From contig NZ_JBEWTB010000002.1 of NCBI RefSeq assembly GCF_040549045.1, positions 1,333,501 through 1,397,500 of the forward strand: DNA of 64,000 nucleotides. The letters are read 5' to 3'. The notes beneath the pieces were generated by a model. That model was given only the letters and a program-made list of their open reading frames with translations, was not told the DNA's origin and ran no database searches. This stretch comes from Endozoicomonas sp. NE40 (GTDB lineage Bacteria > Pseudomonadota > Gammaproteobacteria > Pseudomonadales > Endozoicomonadaceae). Positions 62,377 to 64,000 of the stretch are shown in pieces; the stretch's first letter is position 1, and each line of letters opens with the position of its first letter. The position numbers and the translations under genes were made by a program.

Positions 62377-63036
62377 TTATTTATGTTTCGCTTTTATCTG
62401 CTCTTCCAGAGCGGAGATTCGTTTAGCTAATTCGTCAGTGCGGTCTTGTAAAGCATTCGCTTCAGACTGCGCGAACTCCATATCAGTCCGGGCAGGCAAT
62501 ACCTGTAGCTCCTCCTGAAGATAGTCCTGAAGACAGTCCGGCACCTGACGGGCAGAGCGTTGAAAAATCTGTTGAAAGCCATCGGATACACGACGAACCC
62601 CTTCTGATACAGCATGTCCGGCTACATCTCCCAGGTAGCGACACACCAGACCTTCCCAGTCCAGCTCCATGCCTTTGTGTATTTCCCCAAGATCGGCAAG
62701 CAGCGCTTCATCCCCTTCTGTCACCAGTCCCGCCACGTCTTCAAAGGTAGCGAAACGTCGTCCTGCCAGCTCCATAAACGACACCAGAGAGCCTTTAACC
62801 GAGGCATCCACCTCACCTTCGTGGTATCCAGCCAGACGTATGCCGTCGGATTCAATCCACAACCACGAAGTGAAGCCCGGCTCCAGGCATTCCACCCGAA
62901 GGACCGATCCCTGATGCTTACCCAGCCTTTTTATGGTCACCGGATCAAGGTGAAGTGTTTTGTTTACAACCCCTTCAACAGAAGCAAGAAATCCGGTTTT
63001 GATGGATGGATCAAACGCACATTTTTGTTCTGGCAT
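62377..63036 (-). CDS. ubiJ: Ubiquinone biosynthesis accessory factor UbiJ
   Basis: 219 residues. SCP2 lipid-binding domain in the N-terminal half (LRVECLEPGFTSWLWIESDG) and a C-terminal helix/coiled coil (LAKRISALEEQIKAKH). UbiJ with UbiK scaffolds the soluble Ubi complex. Sits between ubiE and ubiB; one-base overlap with ubiE. Confidence 0.92.
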   Translation of the reverse strand: MPEQKCAFDPSIKTGFLASVEGVVNKTLHLDPVTIKRLGKHQGSVLRVECLEPGFTSWLWIESDGIRLAGYHEGEVDASVKGSLVSFMELAGRRFATFEDVAGLVTEGDEALLADLGEIHKGMELDWEGLVCRYLGDVAGHAVSEGVRRVSDGFQQIFQRSARQVPDCLQDYLQEELQVLPARTDMEFAQSEANALQDRTDELAKRISALEEQIKAKHK

Positions 63037-63899
63037 CAGGGCTTGACCCCCTTATGCAGGGCAACAATGCCACCGGTCATATTGTGGTACGTGGTATTCA
63101 CAAAACCGGCATCTTTCATCATGCTCTCCAGCGTGTCCTGATCCGGGTGTTTGCGAATGCTTTCCGCCAGATATTTATAACTCTCTGAATCATTGGCAAT
63201 CAGTTTGCCCATTACTGGCAGCAGATTAAAAGAGTACGTATCGTAGACTTTGGTCAGAAGCGGATTACGGGTTTTGGAAAACTCCAGTACCAACAATCGT
63301 CCTCCCGGTTTGAGAACCCGGCACATGGACGCCAGGGCAGCCGGTTTGTCGGTCACGTTCCTTAGCCCGAATGCAATGGTGATACAGTCAAAGGTATTAT
63401 CCGGAAAGGGCAGGCATTCAGCATTGGCCTGAACGTATTCAATATTGCCAGCTATGCCAGCATCCACCAGCCGGTCGCGCCCGACTTTCAGCATGGAGTC
63501 ATTAATATCCGCCAGTACCACCCGACCGCTATCGCCAACCCTTCGGGCAAACTGTTTCGTCAGGTCTCCCGTGCCACCGGCAATATCAAGCACCTGATGC
63601 CCACGCCGGACAGCAGACAGTTCAATGGCAAACCGCTTCCATAGTCGATGAACGCCCATCGACATCAGGTCGTTCATCACATCGTAATTGTTGGCGACGG
63701 AATGGAAAACACCGGCCACCAGGCTCTCTTTTTCGTCAGGAGGCACTTCCCTGAAACCGAAATGGGTACTTTCCTGATCCCGAACATTGCTCTGAACATT
63801 GCTCTGAACATTGCTCCGAACCTGATGAGTTGTCCGGCACTCACCGTCATTATTATTGAACTCTGACGATGGTCTCCCGCTGTCATGGCTGCTGGTCAT
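63036..63899 (-). CDS. ubiE: Ubiquinone/menaquinone C-methyltransferase UbiE
   Basis: 287 residues. SAM-dependent C-methylation of demethylated quinone rings. The normal sequence begins near residue 41 (DQESTHFGFREVPPDEKESL) with VFHSVANNYDVMNDLMSMG, the SAM motif VLDIAGGTGDLTKQFARR and IAFGLRNVTD. A roughly 40-residue N-terminal extension contains RSNVQSNVQSNVRD, encoded by three 12-bp tandem repeats (63782-63817). No ATG/GTG/TTG closer to the conserved part was found, so the extension is probably translated. Confidence 0.95.
   Translation of the reverse strand: MTSSHDSGRPSSEFNNNDGECRTTHQVRSNVQSNVQSNVRDQESTHFGFREVPPDEKESLVAGVFHSVANNYDVMNDLMSMGVHRLWKRFAIELSAVRRGHQVLDIAGGTGDLTKQFARRVGDSGRVVLADINDSMLKVGRDRLVDAGIAGNIEYVQANAECLPFPDNTFDCITIAFGLRNVTDKPAALASMCRVLKPGGRLLVLEFSKTRNPLLTKVYDTYSFNLLPVMGKLIANDSESYKYLAESIRKHPDQDTLESMMKDAGFVNTTYHNMTGGIVALHKGVKP
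63782..63817 (+). repeat. Three 12-bp tandem repeats in the 5' end of ubiE
   Basis: Unit GAACATTGCTCT, third copy with one change. In frame, so copy-number change alters only the N-terminal extension by four residues per unit. Confidence 0.85.
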
Positions 63900-64000
63900 C
63901 TACTCCCCCGACTCACAAAGGCATTCAATCCGCCTGACTGATACACAGTGTTACGAGATAAACATGCGTACAAATGCGGAGTTCATTGTATATGAATCGC

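Noticed and set aside
1..64000. tRNA, rRNA and known riboswitches
   Set aside because: Gaps between genes were scanned by eye for cloverleaf arms, CCA ends and rRNA signatures; none found. A covariance-model search would be decisive.

Overview
The window looks like the chromosome of a marine gammaproteobacterium of the Oceanospirillales/Pseudomonas-like branch, most plausibly an Endozoicomonas-type animal symbiont. This is inference, not a database match. The basis is Pseudomonas-style housekeeping synteny (mrcA | pilMNOPQ-aroK-aroB-gltB-gltD-hemE, maeB-nuclease-rpmE-priA, ubiE-ubiJ-ubiB-hisI-hisE-tatABC, dusB-fis-purH-purD, aroQ-accB-accC-prmA) mixed with host-interaction genes.

1-7.6 kb (minus strand) is a type III secretion translocator locus in the Yersinia lcrV-lcrH-yopB-yopD order: tip protein SctA, class II chaperone, SctE (split by a one-base frameshift), SctB, a terminator, then a YopN-TyeA fusion gatekeeper SctW. 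The tip protein and both translocators share a roughly 36-residue module (consensus L..MGFS..QI.ALMALADPDD.GNSL.SMH) that I do not know from the Yersinia or Pseudomonas proteins. A 564-residue proline-rich protein with one hydrophobic hairpin lies upstream. No needle, ring, ATPase or export genes are in the window.

7.7-12.3 kb holds a small membrane channel-like protein and a NitT/TauT-type ABC importer. The permease 3' end is broken by an intact ISKra4-like insertion sequence with perfect 20-bp ends and a 9-bp target duplication. 12.4-24.7 kb is core metabolism: ppa, dsbD, aroQ, accBC, prmA, a zinc-ribbon protein, dusB-fis, purH and purD. It carries a MITE-like element between fis and purH and repeats between purH and purD.

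24.9-26.7 kb holds two convergent, overlapping accessory genes. One is a cholera/pertussis-toxin-like ADP-ribosyltransferase without a Sec signal. The other is a divergent protein-kinase-fold protein lacking the usual catalytic-loop aspartate. A hybrid sensor kinase with an eroded ATP-binding domain follows (27.0-29.4 kb).

29.4-46.5 kb is the hemE-gltD-gltB-aroB-aroK-pilQPONM block divergent from mrcA. At 46.5-49.9 kb an accessory insertion separates mrcA from maeB. It contains an orphan protein, a fragment of a phosphonate-type substrate-binding protein fused to a 46-bp copy of the maeB 3' end, and a lipoprotein with eleven RCC1-like repeats. maeB itself appears frameshifted near its 3' end. 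50-64 kb returns to core genes: nuclease, rpmE, priA, rsmE, tatABC, hisEI, ubiBJE, plus three uncharacterised genes.

I saw no rRNA, tRNA or CRISPR array. Two single-base frameshifts in otherwise well-conserved genes (sctE, maeB) could be real mutations or base-calling errors; the raw reads would decide.
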